64,000 bases of DNA, from NCBI RefSeq assembly GCF_024628865.1, contig NZ_CP102384.1:3359001-3423000 (forward strand), read 5' to 3'. The position numbers were made by a program, and so were the translations under genes. A model generated the notes under the pieces. It did not search any database, had not been told where the DNA came from, and was given only the letters and a program-made list of their open reading frames with translations. The DNA is from Sphingopyxis sp. DBS4. GTDB taxonomy: Bacteria > Pseudomonadota > Alphaproteobacteria > Sphingomonadales > Sphingomonadaceae. This document shows positions 36,069 through 44,286 of this stretch, piece after piece; position 1 is the first letter of the stretch, and each line of letters begins with the position of its first letter.

Positions 36069-37258
36069 AATCCGCCCGCCTGCTCCCGCTCGCGGCAATC
36101 GCGCTGATCGGCCTCAACCTCCGACCCTTCCTGACCGGGATCGGGCCGCTTACGGGGGCAATCGGCGCGGCGACCGGACTGGGGTTGCAGGATATGGCGC
36201 TGCTGACCCTGCTGCCGATGCTGCTGATGGGGATCGGTGCCTTCGCCGGACCGCTGCTCCAGCGCAGGATCGCGCCGCGACGGCTGGTCGTGCTGGCGCT
36301 GGCGCTGCTCGCGCTCGGCTCCTTCCTCCGCCTGTTCGCCGCGAGCGGCGCGCTGCTGCTCGGCACCGCGCTCCTCTGCGGGCTCGGCGTGGCGGTCGTT
36401 CAGGCGGTGCTGCCCGGCGTCATCAAGCGCGATTTTCCGCAGCGCGTGGCGATCGTCATGGGGCTCTATTCGGCGATGCTGATGGGAGGCGGCGCGCTCG
36501 GCGCGCAGGCCGCCCCGCTTCTCGCGGAGGCGACCGGAAGCTGGCGCGCCGGCCTTGCCCTGTTCGCCGCACCGGCGGTAGCGGCGCTCGCGCTGGCGAC
36601 GCGTCTGCCGCGCGACGAGGTGGCGCGGACGGGGCACGGAAGCATGGGCGTGCTGCTTCGCCGCCCGCGCACCTGGCTGCTGATGGCCTGCTTCGGGCTG
36701 GTCAACGGCGGTTATGCCTCGTCGGTCGCTTGGCTCGCCCCCTATTATCAGGATCAGGGGCGCGGCGTCGCCGCCAGCGGCACCCTGCTCGCGGTGCTGG
36801 CGATCGCGCAGGCGGCGGCGGCGCTGCTGCTGCCGATCGCGGCGCGCGGACGGACCGACCGGCGCGGCTGGCTGGCGCTAACGCTCGCAATGCAGGCCGC
36901 CGGCTTTGCCGGGCTCGCCTTCGCGCCACAGGCCGCGCCGCTCGTCATCGCGATCCTGCTCGGCGCCGGGCTCGGCGGGTGCTTCGCGCTGATGATGATC
37001 GTCGCGCTCGATCATCTGGCGGACGCGGCCGACGCCGGTGCGCTGTCGGCGCTGATGCAGGGGGGCGGCTTCCTGCTCGCGGCGCTGCCGCCATGGATCG
37101 TCGCCGCACTGCACGACCGCACCGGCGGTTTCGTCGCCGGCTGGCTGCTCCATCTCGGCTGCATAGCGGTTGTCGCCGTGCTGATCGCGCGGCTCGCGCC
37201 CGGCGGCTATGCGCGCGCCATGGCGGCCGCCCCAAGACCGCGACCGGCGACCCTCTAG
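36065..37258 (+). CDS. MFS transporter, CynX/NimT-like
   Basis: 397 residues with about twelve hydrophobic helices. GLNLRPFLTGIGPL at the N-terminus and GLYSAMLMGGGALGAQ are typical of the cyanate/2-nitroimidazole (CynX/NimT) branch. It is the last gene of the LysR-controlled operon, coupled by ATGA to the deaminase, so it may import or export a nitrogenous base or amide handled by the two enzymes. Confidence 0.88.
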   Translation: MKSARLLPLAAIALIGLNLRPFLTGIGPLTGAIGAATGLGLQDMALLTLLPMLLMGIGAFAGPLLQRRIAPRRLVVLALALLALGSFLRLFAASGALLLGTALLCGLGVAVVQAVLPGVIKRDFPQRVAIVMGLYSAMLMGGGALGAQAAPLLAEATGSWRAGLALFAAPAVAALALATRLPRDEVARTGHGSMGVLLRRPRTWLLMACFGLVNGGYASSVAWLAPYYQDQGRGVAASGTLLAVLAIAQAAAALLLPIAARGRTDRRGWLALTLAMQAAGFAGLAFAPQAAPLVIAILLGAGLGGCFALMMIVALDHLADAADAGALSALMQGGGFLLAALPPWIVAALHDRTGGFVAGWLLHLGCIAVVAVLIARLAPGGYARAMAAAPRPRPATL

Positions 37259-37268
37259 AGGGCGATGC

Positions 37269-37964
37269 TCAATCGGACCAGCCGCGGTCGCGCGCGGCGC
37301 GTTCGGCGGCGGCATCGAAGGGATCGCCCGCCAGCATCGCCGCCACATCGGCCGCCAGCGCGCCCGAGGAGGCCTGACGATAGTCTCGCCTGCCTTCCCC
37401 GCGCAGCGCGCGTTCGAGCGTCCAGCGCCCGTCCTCGCGGCATCCGATGCCCGAAAGCACGGCCCCCTCGAAACTGCGGCAGGTGCGGCCCTGCTTGTCC
37501 CGGAAACTCAGGCCGATCCGCACGGCGGCATCGGCGGGCTGGTTCGAGGCGAGTTGCGTGTCGAGCGCCCGCGCCAGCGGTCCCGCGGCGACCAGCGTGC
37601 CGTTCGCGCTGGTCACATCGGACGCGGGCAGCCAAGGCTTCAGGCCGATCGTCAGCCCCAGCACCAGCGACGCCGCGATCGCCCCCCAATGGACCGGCGC
37701 GAAGCGCGCGCGCTTCGCTTCGCGGCGATCGGCGAAGCTGGTGTCGACCCTGGCGTCCACCAGCAGCGCGCGGAGCCGCTCGGGCACCGCCTCTTCGGCA
37801 ATCGGCCCGAAATGCGCCGTCAACCGGGCCTTCAGCGCGCGGTGGCGTTCGATCTCGGCCGCCAGCGCGGGATCGCTCTCGGCCTCGCGCGCGATCCGGC
37901 GTGCCGTCAGGTCGTCGAGTTCGCCGTCGACGAAGGCGGCAACGGTGGCGGAATCGAAGCTCAT
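37269..37964 (-). CDS. Anti-sigma factor (zinc-finger/RskA-like)
   Basis: 231 residues. The cytoplasmic N-domain opens with FDSATVAAFVDGELDDLTARRIA, typical of anti-sigma domains but without a clear zinc HxxxCxxC. One hydrophobic segment (about 92-112) separates it from a periplasmic domain with RTCRSFEGAV and GCREDG. It overlaps the sigma gene stop as ATGA, so the pair is cotranslated. Confidence 0.85.
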   Translation of the reverse strand: MSFDSATVAAFVDGELDDLTARRIAREAESDPALAAEIERHRALKARLTAHFGPIAEEAVPERLRALLVDARVDTSFADRREAKRARFAPVHWGAIAASLVLGLTIGLKPWLPASDVTSANGTLVAAGPLARALDTQLASNQPADAAVRIGLSFRDKQGRTCRSFEGAVLSGIGCREDGRWTLERALRGEGRRDYRQASSGALAADVAAMLAGDPFDAAAERAARDRGWSD

Positions 37965-38449
37965 GCCGCCTCTCCCAGCAAATGCATCAACGTCTCGCGG
38001 CCGCGCGCGAGGCGCGAGGTGACGGTGCCGATCGGCACCTCCAATATCTCAGCCGCCTCGCGATAGGCATAGCCTTCGACGAGGACGAGCATCACCACCT
38101 CACGCTGTTCGTCGGGAAGCTGCGCCATCGCGCCGCCGACATCGCCGCGCAGTGCGCCGGCTTCGACCTCGGCGGCGCCGTCGCCCGCGACCTGCGTCGC
38201 GGCCTCGTCGATGGGACTATGAACGCCGCGCCGGCTCGCCGCGCGGCGCTCGTCGATCCAGAGATTGCGGGTGATGCGGTACATCCAGCTGTCCAGTCTC
38301 GTTCCGTCTTGCCACTGTTCGCGCGATTTCAGCGCGCGCTCGATCGCCGCCTGGCACAGGTCGTCGGCGTCGCTGGCGCTCTGCGCCAGTCCGCGCGCGA
38401 AACGGCGCAGACGGGGCAGCAGCTCGACCAGTTCCTCTTCAAAGCGCAT
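37961..38449 (-). CDS. ECF sigma factor
   Basis: 162 residues from ATG 38449. Region 2 (DADDLCQAAIERAL, WMYRITRNLWIDERR) and region 4 (LPDEQREVVMLVLVEGYAYREAAEILEVPIGTVTSRLARGRE) are complete. It pairs with the downstream anti-sigma factor. The divergent subtilase gene starts 123 bases away and is a likely member of its regulon. Confidence 0.93.
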   Translation of the reverse strand: MRFEEELVELLPRLRRFARGLAQSASDADDLCQAAIERALKSREQWQDGTRLDSWMYRITRNLWIDERRAASRRGVHSPIDEAATQVAGDGAAEVEAGALRGDVGGAMAQLPDEQREVVMLVLVEGYAYREAAEILEVPIGTVTSRLARGRETLMHLLGEAA

Positions 38450-38572
38450 GATCGCCTTTTCGATTGTCCGAGGAAGAAACGACGGCCTTCTATCGTTTCT
38501 TCCGCGACATGCTAAATTTTTCCGGGAAAGCGCCCCCCATTCCGTCCGGGGACGATTTTTGCGAGAGGTGAA

Positions 38573-39847
38573 ATGAAACTCCGGGCCGTCCTGCCGATGA
38601 TGCTTTGCCTGCTGATCGCCGCGATCGGGCCACGCGCGGACGCGCAGCTTGCCTTGCCGCAGGTCCAGATTCCCGACCCGGCGCGCACGCTGCCGTCCTT
38701 GCCCGAACTGAACGCCGAGCCTTTGCTTTCGGCGCCCGACAGGCTGACCGGGCTTCGACTCGACCGGATCACCACGCTGCTGCGCAGCCATCGCGAGAGT
38801 ATCGAACTCGACGACCGTGGCGAGCCCGCGGTGCGCGGCGTCCTCGTCGCGAGCGGGATCGACGCGGCAATGATCGCACGCGCGGGCCAACAAGGCTTTG
38901 CCCTGCTCGACCGCGACCATATCGCGGGGCTCGACCTCGACATCGCGCGCTTTCGCGTGCCGGAGGGGCGCAGCCTCGCGCGCGCGCGCAAGCAATTGGC
39001 AAAGCTGCTCCCCGCGGCCGAGATCGATGTCGACAATCTCTATTTCGCCAGCGGGCCGGGCGGCGCGTTGCCGCACGCTGCGCTCGCGGCGGCGACGGGC
39101 GCGGGTGCACGTCCAGTGCCGCTCGGCCTGATCGACGGCGGCGTCGCCGCGCATCCATCGATCGCGGGACGCGTCGAACAGCGCGGCTTTGCGAAGGGTG
39201 CACCGTCGGCAAACCGCCACGGGACCGCGGTCGCCTCGCTGCTCATCGGCACCGGGTCGGTGCAGGGGGCCGCGCCCGGCCGGCGGCTGCTCGCGGCCGA
39301 TGTCTATGGCACCGACCCCGCGGGCGGCAATGCGAGCGCGATCGCCCGCGCGCTGGGCTGGCTGGCGGAGCGCGGCGTCGCGGTGACGACGATCAGCCTT
39401 GTCGGCCCCGACAACAAGCTGCTGTCGGCGGCAGTGACGCGCGCGCGGCAGCGCGGGATGCTGATCGTCGCGGCGGTCGGCAACGACGGGCCCGCCGCGC
39501 CGCCCGCCTATCCGGCCTCCTATCCCGGCGTCTTCGCGGTGACGGGGGTCGATGCGAAAGACCGCGCGCTTCCCGAAGCAGGCCGCGCGCTGCACGTCGA
39601 TTTCGCGGCGCCCGGCGACGCCGTGCTGGCGGCGACCGGCGCGCAGAGCACCGATCGGCTGCGCGGCACCTCCTTCGCGGCGCCGCTCGTCGCGGGCCGA
39701 CTCGCGCTCCGCTATCCCGCGCCGTCGATCGATGCCATCGGTCCGGCGGTCGCCGCCCTCGTGATGGAGGCGCGCGATCTCGGCAAAAGGGGCCGCGACA
39801 AAATCTACGGCCACGGCCTGGTCTGCGGCACCTGCGGCGGCCGCTGA
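38573..39847 (+). CDS. Secreted S8 (subtilisin-like) serine protease
   Basis: 424 residues with signal peptide (LPMMLCLLIAAIGPRADA). The catalytic triad is visible: Asp in PLGLIDGGV, His in NRHGTAVASLL, Ser in RGTSFAAPLVAG. The region before the domain (to about 180) may be the propeptide. It has an unusual Cys pair at the very end (GLVCGTCGG). Its location opposite a sigma/anti-sigma operon suggests envelope-stress control, possibly cutting the anti-sigma factor or a matrix protein. Confidence 0.9.
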   Translation: MKLRAVLPMMLCLLIAAIGPRADAQLALPQVQIPDPARTLPSLPELNAEPLLSAPDRLTGLRLDRITTLLRSHRESIELDDRGEPAVRGVLVASGIDAAMIARAGQQGFALLDRDHIAGLDLDIARFRVPEGRSLARARKQLAKLLPAAEIDVDNLYFASGPGGALPHAALAAATGAGARPVPLGLIDGGVAAHPSIAGRVEQRGFAKGAPSANRHGTAVASLLIGTGSVQGAAPGRRLLAADVYGTDPAGGNASAIARALGWLAERGVAVTTISLVGPDNKLLSAAVTRARQRGMLIVAAVGNDGPAAPPAYPASYPGVFAVTGVDAKDRALPEAGRALHVDFAAPGDAVLAATGAQSTDRLRGTSFAAPLVAGRLALRYPAPSIDAIGPAVAALVMEARDLGKRGRDKIYGHGLVCGTCGGR

Positions 39848-39939
39848 CCCGCTGCCGAAATTATTCGGAAGAAAATCGACCCCGGCATCGTTCTCTCCAC
39901 AGGCCCACCCCTCCGGGCCGCAGATTCAGGAGCAGGACA

Positions 39940-40857
39940 ATGACCTATCGCATTTTCATTCCGGCCCTCGCGCTCGCCGCGTCGGCCATGGCCTTCTCGG
40001 CGCCGGCCGCGGCGCAATTGCTCGGCGGCGGCGGCGGCCTCACCGGCGGCCTCGGCGGCACGCTGGGCGGGACGCTCGGCAACCCGACCGGCCCGATCGG
40101 CGGCACGATCGGCAGCGCCGGCGACCTCACCGGTTCGGGCCGCGGCGAAGCGAATGTCGATCGCCGCTCGGGCCGCGTGCATGGCAAGGGCAGCGCCGAT
40201 GCGAACGGCAAGGGATCGGCGAACGGCAATAGCGATCTGCTCGGCCATGCCATAGGCGGAAACGCCAATGGTTCGGGCGGCGCCTCGGGAAGCGGCAGCC
40301 TCGACGCGCAGGCGGTCGGCACCGACTTCGTCGGCCAGACCACCGGCACGCTTCAGGGCGCGGCGCAGAGCACTACATCGACCGTCACCGGCACGACCCG
40401 CGGTGCGGTCGGGACTGTCCGCGACCGGGCGGGCGGCACGCTGTCGAACGTCTCAGGCAGCACCAGCGCCGCCGGTTCGGCCGCGGGCAGCTTCCAGGGC
40501 GCGCTGGGTCAGCTCGCCGCCGCGGGTAGCGGCGCGGCCAGCAGCAGCGGCATGTTCGCGGTCGAGCCCGGCATGGCGGTGACCGATGCGCGCGGCAAGG
40601 TGATCGGCTATGTGCAGGAACTGCGCCAGACCGGGCGCGGCGTCGTCGAGGCGGTCACGGTCGAGGTCGGCAACCGCACCGCGACGCTTCCCGCCGCCAG
40701 CTTCGCGGGGTCGGGCGACGTGCTCGTCACCGGCATGACCAAGGGCCAGCTCAAGGACACCGCCCAGCAGCAGGACCAGGCCGCGGGCCAGCCCGCCGCC
40801 CAATCCGCTCCCCGGCAGGGCGGTCGCGAAGAGCGTAACGATAACCGCAACCGCTGA
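39940..40857 (+). CDS. Gly/Ser-rich secreted protein with PRC-like C-domain
   Basis: 305 residues from ATG 39940, with CAGGAG upstream. Signal peptide to about AAAQ; then a Gly/Ser/Thr/Ala-rich region of about 180 residues; then a compact domain GMAVTDARGKVIGYVQELRQ...VEVGNRTATLPA, resembling a PRC-barrel; and a Gln/Arg-rich end. Probably an envelope or extracellular structural protein; function unknown. It lies 92 bases after the subtilase gene. Confidence 0.75.
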   Translation: MTYRIFIPALALAASAMAFSAPAAAQLLGGGGGLTGGLGGTLGGTLGNPTGPIGGTIGSAGDLTGSGRGEANVDRRSGRVHGKGSADANGKGSANGNSDLLGHAIGGNANGSGGASGSGSLDAQAVGTDFVGQTTGTLQGAAQSTTSTVTGTTRGAVGTVRDRAGGTLSNVSGSTSAAGSAAGSFQGALGQLAAAGSGAASSSGMFAVEPGMAVTDARGKVIGYVQELRQTGRGVVEAVTVEVGNRTATLPAASFAGSGDVLVTGMTKGQLKDTAQQQDQAAGQPAAQSAPRQGGREERNDNRNR

Positions 40858-40893
40858 TTGACAGGCCGCGCCCGTCGTCGCGAGCGACGCCAA

Positions 40894-40941
40894 GCAATCC
40901 GGAGGGGCTTATGCCCGCTCCGGATTGCCGCGCGGTTTTTT
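40894..40941 (+). terminator. Possible intrinsic terminator
   Basis: Arms gcaatccgga (40894-40903) and tccggattgc (40919-40928) form a stem with an inner GGGC/GCCC pair. A run of six T follows at 40936-40941, though seven bases after the stem. It would end transcription from the Gly-rich gene before the convergent hydrolase gene. Confidence 0.5.
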
Positions 40942-42119
40942 CAGCTCGCCTTGGCGGAACAGGTTCCGGCGACGGGTTTGCCCGCCATCACCTGCTGCGC
41001 GAACAGGCGCGAATCGGTGAAGGAGCGGTTCACCGTCCCCGAATGGTCGAGCCCCGGATAGACGTGCCATTCGATTGTCGAACCCGCGGCGCAGGCGCCA
41101 TCGACGACCGTTTTCTGCATCGCCGCGGGCGTGTCGACATCCTCGGCGCCGGTGCCGATGAACACCGGCGTGGCGATATGCAGCGTCGGATAGTCGGCAT
41201 AGGTCAGCATCGGCGCATAATGATGCCAGAAGTCGGTCCTGAAGCTGTTGGCGCGGGTCAGTCCAGCCTCGACCACCGCATTGAACATATCGACGACACA
41301 GGTGTCGGCTGCTTGCCGGTAGAGCGGCATCGCGCGCTCGGTGATCACGGCGGCGGGATCATATTTGGGGTCGATCTGCTGCGCCGCCGAAGCGATGTAG
41401 AGCAGATAGGCGATCAGCCGGTCGGGCTTGTCGCCGTCGCTGCGGCTCGTTTCCCCCGCCACGGCAAGGTTGGGCAGGCCGGTGGCGATCGTCCCGCGCA
41501 AATTGACGTCGGGCGCATAGTCCGCCGCATAGCCCGCGGTGGCGAAGGCCGCGCCGGCGCCCTGCGACTGGCCGACGAGCAGCACCTTGTTCGCGAGGCC
41601 GAAATCGCCGCCAAGCACCGCGCGTACCGAATCGAGCACCGAATAAGCCTCGACGCGGGTGTTGAGATAGGCGTGCGGTCCGGGCCCGCCCAGCCCCTGA
41701 TAATCGGTCGCGACGACGGCATAGCCCTCACCCAGCCAATGATCGAGGTAAGTGCGGTCGCGCGCCGAGCGCGGGTTGCGCGACGGCGCGCAATCGTCGC
41801 CGATGCCGACGGTGCCGTGCGCCCAGGCGATCAGCGGCCAGCCCCCCGCGGGCGGCGTGCCCTTGGGGATGAACAGCGCGCCGGTCACCGGCACCGCGCC
41901 GCTGCCGGTGACGCCGTCGGTCGAGCCGTACCGGATGGCAAAAGCCTGCGCCGCGCCGTCGAGGCCGACCTCGGGCGCGAGCGGCGCGCTTTCGATCAGC
42001 GTTCCCGCCACGGGAGCGGACGCCGCCTGCGCGGCGGGCGCCTCCGCCGCCAGCGCCGGGGTTCCCGCCGCGAGGCCGAAGGCGGCGAGGACCGCCGCCG
42101 ATCGCATCCATTTGGGCAT
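40941..42119 (-). CDS. Secreted alpha/beta hydrolase (secretory lipase-like)
   Basis: 392 residues from ATG 42119, with GGGAGAAG upstream. Signal peptide (SAAVLAAFGLAAGTPALA). The nucleophile elbow is LLVGQSQGAGAAF; Asp/His are in GAEDVDTP and PGLDHSGTVN. Fungal secretory-lipase and bacterial polyester or lipid hydrolases share this pattern. It lies 23 bases after the broken TonB receptor, so the pair may once have taken up and hydrolysed one substrate. Confidence 0.88.
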   Translation of the reverse strand: MPKWMRSAAVLAAFGLAAGTPALAAEAPAAQAASAPVAGTLIESAPLAPEVGLDGAAQAFAIRYGSTDGVTGSGAVPVTGALFIPKGTPPAGGWPLIAWAHGTVGIGDDCAPSRNPRSARDRTYLDHWLGEGYAVVATDYQGLGGPGPHAYLNTRVEAYSVLDSVRAVLGGDFGLANKVLLVGQSQGAGAAFATAGYAADYAPDVNLRGTIATGLPNLAVAGETSRSDGDKPDRLIAYLLYIASAAQQIDPKYDPAAVITERAMPLYRQAADTCVVDMFNAVVEAGLTRANSFRTDFWHHYAPMLTYADYPTLHIATPVFIGTGAEDVDTPAAMQKTVVDGACAAGSTIEWHVYPGLDHSGTVNRSFTDSRLFAQQVMAGKPVAGTCSAKAS

Positions 42120-42142
42120 AGATCTTCTCCCTTTCCTGACCA

Positions 42143-43187
42143 TCAGAAGCGCGCCGTAGCGGCGAGATAATAGGTGCGGCCGAGCACGTCATAGGTACTC
42201 GCGTCGGTCTGGCCGAGCACGCCGCTGACCACCGGCGGCGTCTTGTCGAACAGATTGTTCACCCCGAAGCGCAGGCTGAAGCGCTCGGCCGGGTCGACCC
42301 GCAGCGAGAGGTCGAAATAGTCATAGGCCTTGACCCCCGGCGTCGTGCTCGCGTCGTTCGTGACCTTCGACGCATCCATCATCGCGCCGATGTGCCGCCA
42401 GCGCAGCAGCGCGCTCATGCTGTCGGTGCCGAAGGTGAAGGAGGTCGTCGAGCGCCAGCGCGGCAGCGTGGTTCCCGATCCGATCGTGCGGCCGAAATCC
42501 TGGAACGGCCCACCGGGGAGGTTCTGGATCTCGAACTTGTCGAGATAGTTGATCACCGACGAAATGCCGAAGCGCCCCGACCCGTCGCCGAGCCCGACGT
42601 CAGCGAGGCGCACCGACCAGTCGAGCTGCACGTCGACCCCCGCGGTCTTGTAGCCGCCAAGGTTCAGATAGGGTTGCAGCGCGTTGGTGATGCCGCCCGA
42701 ATTGACGTCGCGGCCGATCAGCGCGCAGAAGAAATTATTCGCGTCGTAACTCGGGTTGCTGCCGTCGGCGTTGAAGCATTTGTTGAGCGACACCGACACC
42801 GGGATCGTCGCGATCGCGTCGTCGATCGCGATATTATAATAGTCGACCGACGCGCGCAGGTTCGACAGCCACGGCGACGCCGCGCGCGGCGACAGCACCG
42901 CGCCGACCGTCCAGGTGTCGGCCTTTTCGGGCTTCAGATTGGCGTTGCCCGACAGGAAGGCCGCCACCTGCGTGACATTGTTGATATAGGAGTCGGCGAG
43001 CACGTCGGGCATCCCCTGCGCGACGCAGATCGCCCGCACCTGCGCCGCATTGGCGCCATTGCGGAACGCGCTGCGCGTGTCGCACGGATCGCCGGCACCG
43101 TTGGCGACCGAACCGATGGTCGGGAACAGGCCGGTGGTCGCCGTATAAAGCTCGCCGACGTTCGGCGCGCGGATCGCGCGCTGATCC
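42143..43187 (-). pseudogene. TonB-dependent receptor, 3' fragment
   Basis: About 348 codons of a receptor C-terminal barrel, from RAIRAPNVGELYTATTG through LKPEKADTWTVGAVLSP and NLFDKTPPVVSG to the terminal LAATARF. The barrel start, plug, signal peptide and promoter are missing. At about 43187 the frame runs straight into an APH-type phosphotransferase sequence, so the gene was cut by a rearrangement that marks the left edge of the foreign region. Confidence 0.85.
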
Positions 43188-43290
43188 CAGAAGGACCGCC
43201 CGCGCACATAGTCCATGACATAGAAGTCCGAGCCGATGACCTCGGCGTCGTCGCACAGACCAATCATGCGCGGAACGGGCAAGGCCAGCG
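43186..43290 (-). pseudogene. APH-type phosphotransferase, internal fragment
   Basis: About 33 residues read PVPRMIGLCDD, AEVIGSDFYVMDYVRG and RSFWDQ, matching the conserved start of the kinase lobe of the aminoglycoside-phosphotransferase-like family often next to acyl-CoA dehydrogenase genes. It is in frame with the receptor fragment below it; above it the sequence switches to TrbL on the other strand. No other part of the kinase is in the window. Confidence 0.7.
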
Positions 43291-43298
43291 GCGGCGCT

Positions 43299-44282
43299 AT
43301 GGCGATCGGCGACTTCATGCGCCCCGGCGTCGTTGCCGCGACCGGGATCGATGCGGCGCAGCCCCTGCTCGATGCCTCCGCCGACCTTGTGGGGCCGGTC
43401 GGGCTGTTCACCAATTTCGTGCAGATCATGATCCTGCTGATCGCCTGGGTGATCGTCGTCCTCGCCTTCTTCATCCTCGCGGTGCAGGTCTTCGTCACCA
43501 TATTGGAATTCAAGTTGGTGACCCTCGCCGGCTTCGTGTTGCTGCCCTTTGCCTTCTTTGGCCGCACCGCCTTCATGGCCGAGCGTGTGCTGGGGCATAT
43601 CGTCTCCTCGGGCATCAAGGTGCTCGTGCTCGCGGTCATCACGGGCATCGGCACGACCCTGTTCGATCGCTTCATGCAGGCGGGGCTTGGGCCGGAGCCC
43701 GACATCGAACAGGTCATGGCGATTGCGCTCGGCGCATTGACCCTGCTCGGCCTCGGCATCTTCGGTCCTTCGATCGCCAATGGCATCGTCGCCGGCGGCC
43801 CGCAGCTTGGGGCTGGCGCGGCGGCAGGCACCGCGATCGCGGCCGGCGCGACGCTCGCTGCCGGGGCGGCGGGGGCCACGCTCGCAACGGGAGCGGCCGC
43901 AACGGCTGCTCGCGGAGCGGCGGCGGCTGGGGCGCGCGGAGCAGGCAGTGCTTCGGCTGCCTATGCCGCGGGATCGGCCGGGAAGAGCGGGGCGAAGGCT
44001 TTTGGAGCGGGGCTCGCCAATGTGGCGCGGACCGCGGCTAGCGGCGCTGCCGGTCCGGTTCGCAGCATGGCCGAGCGCATCCGGTCGAACTTCGCGGCGG
44101 GTCGCGATGGGCGCGCCGACAGTGCCGCGCCTGCGCGCGGCGCGGACGGACCCCCGGCCTGGGCCGCCGCAATGCGGCGGCGCCAGACGATGACGCAGGG
44201 CGCGACCATCGGCGCCCAGACCCTGAAGGGCGGCGACAGCCATGGCGGCGGATCGGCGCCCGATATCAGCGAAAAGGACTGA
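43299..44282 (+). pseudogene. trbL: TrbL conjugation protein, 3' fragment
   Basis: The last about 327 codons of a TrbL: RPGVVAATGIDAAQPLLD, IMILLIAWVIVVLAFFILAVQVFVTILEFKLVTLAGFVLLPF, ERVLGHIVSSGIKVLVLAVI, then the Ala/Gly-rich tail. Membrane helices 1-3 of the normal protein are missing. ATG 43299 is in frame, so a short protein could be made, but it would not be a working type IV secretion channel component. It is directly followed by a trbF start, as in trb operons. Confidence 0.8.
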
Positions 44283-44286
44283 TCCC

